From NCBI GenBank assembly GCA_002189105.1, contig NIOB01000003.1, positions 310,001 to 374,000 on the forward strand: 64,000 bases of DNA. Direction: 5' to 3'. The notes beneath the pieces are model-generated. The model did not search any database. It had not been told where the DNA came from and saw only the letters and a list, made by a program, of their open reading frames with translations. Position numbers and translations under genes: made by a program. Position 1 is the first letter of the stretch. Each line of letters starts with the position of its first letter. Positions 61,280 through 64,000 of this stretch are shown here, one piece after another. This stretch comes from Saccharibacillus soli. GTDB lineage: Bacteria; Bacillota; Bacilli; Paenibacillales; Paenibacillaceae.

Positions 61280-64000
61280 TTACTCGTTGACAGCTGGAAT
61301 GTCAACGATGCCGTACCGTTCCCCGTCAACGGCTGCTGACCTGACGGGGGCAGACAGTTCCGCCTTGGGCCGATAGACGGCCTCATAGCGGTACGTGCTG
61401 GGGTCCGCCTGCGCAGCGGCGGACCCGGTCGTGCCGTCCGCGCCTGCTGCCGCGGACGAATCCCCCGGCGCGGCTGGATCTACCGCGCCCGAAGCGTCCG
61501 AACCGGCGGCGTCGCTGCCGGTTCCCGCACTGGCGTCGGCACCCGAATCCGTGCCGACCGCTGCGTCATTTCCGGCGCCTGCGCTGCCGGAATCACTCGC
61601 TGCGTCCGTTCCGGACGCAGCCCCGCCGGTTGAATCGGTGCCATCCGCTCCGGCATCGGTTCCGGTCGCGTCTGTTCCGTTTCCGCCGGTCACATCCGTG
61701 CCGGTCGCGTCTGTTCCATTCCCCCCGACCGCAGCGCCATCAGTCGCATCCGAACCGCTGCCGCTGGCATCCGTGCCGGTATCTCCTGCATCGCCAGTAC
61801 CATTGCCGCTGACGTCGGTTCCGGTCGCGTCCGTGCCTGTACCTTCAGAATTGCCCTCTGCCCCGGTTCCCCCTGAACTGGAAGCCGGATCTTCTCCGGC
61901 TTCCAGTTCCGCCCGATCCAGCGCTACGTTCGTGCCGTCTTCCAGCGTCAGTTCAATCGCTGACGATGACGTCAGGAAGGCATCGCGGTCTTCCTTGGTT
62001 TTGAAGCGAAAGGCCAGCGCCCCATCCTGCGGATCGGCTGGAATCGTCACGAACAGTTTAGGGCCGACAGCTGTATCATCGCCCGGCGTCGTTTCTTCAT
62101 CGTCTCCGGGAACAGCGGCACTATTTGTACCTTCCGAGCCAGAATCCGGAGTCTGCGCGGTCTGCTTCTCCCCGCCCAATACGCCCGTTCCGTACAACAC
62201 ACCGACCGTCGCTCCACCTACGATCAGCAGCGCGATCACGCCCATCAGCAGCAGGGTCAGGCCGCGATTACGGCGAATCCAGCGCACCAACGGTGAAGCC
62301 TGCTGCGCCTGGACTTTGCGGTAGACCGCAGCAAGCGGCCCCGGCGCTCCTTCAAAGTAATCGCGCCGATTATTCTTGTCCTTAAACGCATCGCGGTCAT
62401 GGGCGGCGAAGTAGCGGATGATCTCCGCTTCGTAGGCCGGGTCGAATTTTCTGCCTTGTACATAAGGCTCCTGAGTCGCGGACCAGGCGAAGAACGCATA
62501 CAGCGATTCGCGCCCTCCCGAACGTGCGGTATTCGTCCGTACGGACTCGACCAGCCTGCGATAATCGACATCCTCGCCGCCTCCGCTCAAGCTGCGGGAG
62601 AACGCGGGCAGCAGACGATTATATCGCCCGGCGGCAATCTCGGCAGGCAGCAGGCGCTTGCCGAGCATCTGCACCTCGTCCATTTCTCTCATGCCCAATT
62701 CTTCCAGCAGCCCGGCATCCGGGCGCTGCTGGGTGAACCACAGATACGCTGCACGCAGCGCGGCATATTTGCCCGTTCCGCGTGGGCCGCGTACCTTCTT
62801 GCGGCGTTCCTCTTCGGTCTCGCCCTCGAAGAGGAAGCCCAGTCCCGTCACCTGCTGGAGCGTAACCTTATCCCATTCCCATTCATCCAGCAGATATTGA
62901 ATCGCTTCGTCCGCCAGCGTGACGTACAGCGGGTGGTTCATCAGTTCCTCACCCACCGGGCCATCCAGCGGATGAACCATAGGACCACCCTCGCCGCGCA
63001 GCGTCTCCACGACGCCACGCACAGCGGCAACCGGATCATCCGCATGGCGCAGCTTACTGCCCAGCATCCGCCGTGCCGTATCGGAGAAATGTTCATTGTT
63101 CAGCAGACCCGGATGGTCATCCGACCACTTTTGCACAATTCGGATCAGCGCCGAAGCATCTTCGGCGGCCTGCATTTTCCGTTCCAGATAAGGTTCAAAC
63201 AGCATGGCAGCCGTCTGACGATTCCCGATTACGGTTGAGAAGAACATATCCGCAAGCTCCGGATCACTTTCAATGACCGAATAATAAGCCATACCGCCAT
63301 CTTTGCGTTTTTGTCGGGTGACCATAGGCATCAGAATCAGCAGATAACGCATGACCTGCGCCGCTGCACCCTTGCCGCCTACCCGGAAATAAGTCACGAT
63401 GTCGCGCAGCAGTTCCGGCTCCGGTACGCTGCCGCTCATCAGATCCTGCATCTCCCGATCAAAGCGGCCGCCGAGCAGATCGAACATTCGCGCTTTCAAC
63501 CGTGGATTGCCTGCCCGGTCGATCCATTGGAACAGCAGACCCAGAATCCCCCGACGGCTGTTCTCATAAGGCAATTCGTCGCCCTCTTCGATCCGCAGCA
63601 GTCGGGACAATTCCAGATAACGCTCCACATTCAGCGCTTCCGGCGTACTGCCCAACGCTTCATCGGCAAATGCGAAGAAAAGCTCCAGCCGCTGCGGATC
63701 ACGCAGTCCGTCATACAGAAAATCCGCCAGTTCCTGCAAGCTTCCGCCCTCGGCAGCGTTCACAATCCGGCCGCGCGAGAAGTCGAACAGAAAATCCTTT
63801 TCAATGTTCCGGTCGCCCGGACGCATGGAACCCTGCTCAACAAACGTCAGATTAACACCCTTGCGGCTGTGCGGCTCACGCGAATAGGTCAGGAAGCCCA
63901 GTCGTCTGCGAAATTCCGGTGGCAGTGCCGCATACAATACTTCCAGCAGCCTCAGCGCACGTTCGCTGGTTTCGGCAATCGGAGCGTTCAGCGTGACATA
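61280..64000 (-). CDS. GAP1-like (GTPase-associated) large membrane protein, 5' end outside window
   Basis: Partial: the frame is open to the window edge (at least 906 residues seen). The first part (YVTLNAPIAETSERALR, then LPPEFRRRLGFLTYSREP) and the following helical region resemble the N-terminal and middle domains of GTPase-associated protein 1 (GAP1) found in prokaryotic stress or conflict systems; this is recognition by style and needs a profile search. A single TM is near residue 590 of the visible part (GLTLLLMGVIALLIVGG). The C-terminal 290 residues are extracytoplasmic and contain a Gly/Thr/Asp/Ser-rich low-complexity tract (GTDATGTD, GNGTDATG) and a final basic/beta segment ending GIVDIPAVNE. 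The gene continues beyond 64000. Confidence 0.7.
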   Translation of the reverse strand, partial: YVTLNAPIAETSERALRLLEVLYAALPPEFRRRLGFLTYSREPHSRKGVNLTFVEQGSMRPGDRNIEKDFLFDFSRGRIVNAAEGGSLQELADFLYDGLRDPQRLELFFAFADEALGSTPEALNVERYLELSRLLRIEEGDELPYENSRRGILGLLFQWIDRAGNPRLKARMFDLLGGRFDREMQDLMSGSVPEPELLRDIVTYFRVGGKGAAAQVMRYLLILMPMVTRQKRKDGGMAYYSVIESDPELADMFFSTVIGNRQTAAMLFEPYLERKMQAAEDASALIRIVQKWSDDHPGLLNNEHFSDTARRMLGSKLRHADDPVAAVRGVVETLRGEGGPMVHPLDGPVGEELMNHPLYVTLADEAIQYLLDEWEWDKVTLQQVTGLGFLFEGETEEERRKKVRGPRGTGKYAALRAAYLWFTQQRPDAGLLEELGMREMDEVQMLGKRLLPAEIAAGRYNRLLPAFSRSLSGGGEDVDYRRLVESVRTNTARSGGRESLYAFFAWSATQEPYVQGRKFDPAYEAEIIRYFAAHDRDAFKDKNNRRDYFEGAPGPLAAVYRKVQAQQASPLVRWIRRNRGLTLLLMGVIALLIVGGATVGVLYGTGVLGGEKQTAQTPDSGSEGTNSAAVPGDDEETTPGDDTAVGPKLFVTIPADPQDGALAFRFKTKEDRDAFLTSSSAIELTLEDGTNVALDRAELEAGEDPASSSGGTGAEGNSEGTGTDATGTDVSGNGTGDAGDTGTDASGSGSDATDGAAVGGNGTDATGTDVTGGNGTDATGTDAGADGTDSTGGAASGTDAASDSGSAGAGNDAAVGTDSGADASAGTGSDAAGSDASGAVDPAAPGDSSAAAGADGTTGSAAAQADPSTYRYEAVYRPKAELSAPVRSAAVDGERYGIVDIPAVNE

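Overview
The window looks like chromosome of an aerobic, motile, Gram-positive Paenibacillaceae member (Paenibacillus/Saccharibacillus type; this is inferred). The evidence is purine, T-box and c-di-GMP-I riboswitches, AGGAGG-type ribosome sites, several TTG starts, ECF sigma factors with SigX/SigW-like promoters, an LPxTG/sortase pair, and GNAT, PadR and MerR accessory genes. No tRNA, rRNA, CRISPR array, insertion sequence or prophage was seen.

Layout. 0.2-2.7 kb: chemoreceptor and GNAT acetyltransferase. 3.0-6.4 kb: AT-rich unit with a small secreted bacteriocin-like protein, an attenuating terminator, two FtsX-like permeases and an ATPase. 6.5-13.5 kb: oligopeptide ABC importer, divergently arranged, in which every subunit is unusual. 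The binding protein appears circularly permuted, both permeases carry long N-terminal extensions, and the two ATPases are fused. 13.9-15.6 kb: FAD dehydrogenase behind a guanine-type riboswitch. 15.8-17.4 kb: ECF sigma and membrane anti-sigma. 18.1-27.2 kb: three-gene DNA-processing/stress cassette (TerB-N/TerB-C giant protein, DUF2791-type ATPase, Lhr-like helicase). 27.5-34 kb: penicillin-binding-protein-like hydrolase, LytTR/GHKL two-component system, second chemoreceptor. 34.2-38.7 kb: cell-surface block on the minus strand (transglutaminase-like protein, LPKTG-anchored choice-of-anchor-A protein, class D-like sortase), each transcript preceded by c-di-GMP-I-type riboswitches, five aptamer-like elements in all. 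38.8-42.5 kb: proS with T-box, and a zinc carboxypeptidase. 42.7-44.6 kb: PadR regulator and a SEDS (FtsW/RodA) protein fused to a permease-prefix domain. 44.7-47.1 kb: two paralogous unknown proteins, one with 26-residue repeats. 47.4-53.6 kb: membrane-anchored FAD oxidoreductase, DUF2750 protein, MerR plus ABC exporter, GNAT. 54.7-60.6 kb: ECF sigma with its own promoter, membrane protein, ABC ATPase and three permeases. 60.7-64 kb: VOC protein and the 3' part of a large GAP1-like membrane protein.

How it fits together: the strongest theme is c-di-GMP control of surface anchoring (substrate, sortase and transglutaminase in separate transcripts with the same class of switch), which suggests that sessile and motile states are coordinated with wall-protein display; two chemoreceptors lie in the same window. 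The most unexpected single gene is the circularly permuted peptide-binding lipoprotein. All functional calls were made by reading motifs; no database search was run.
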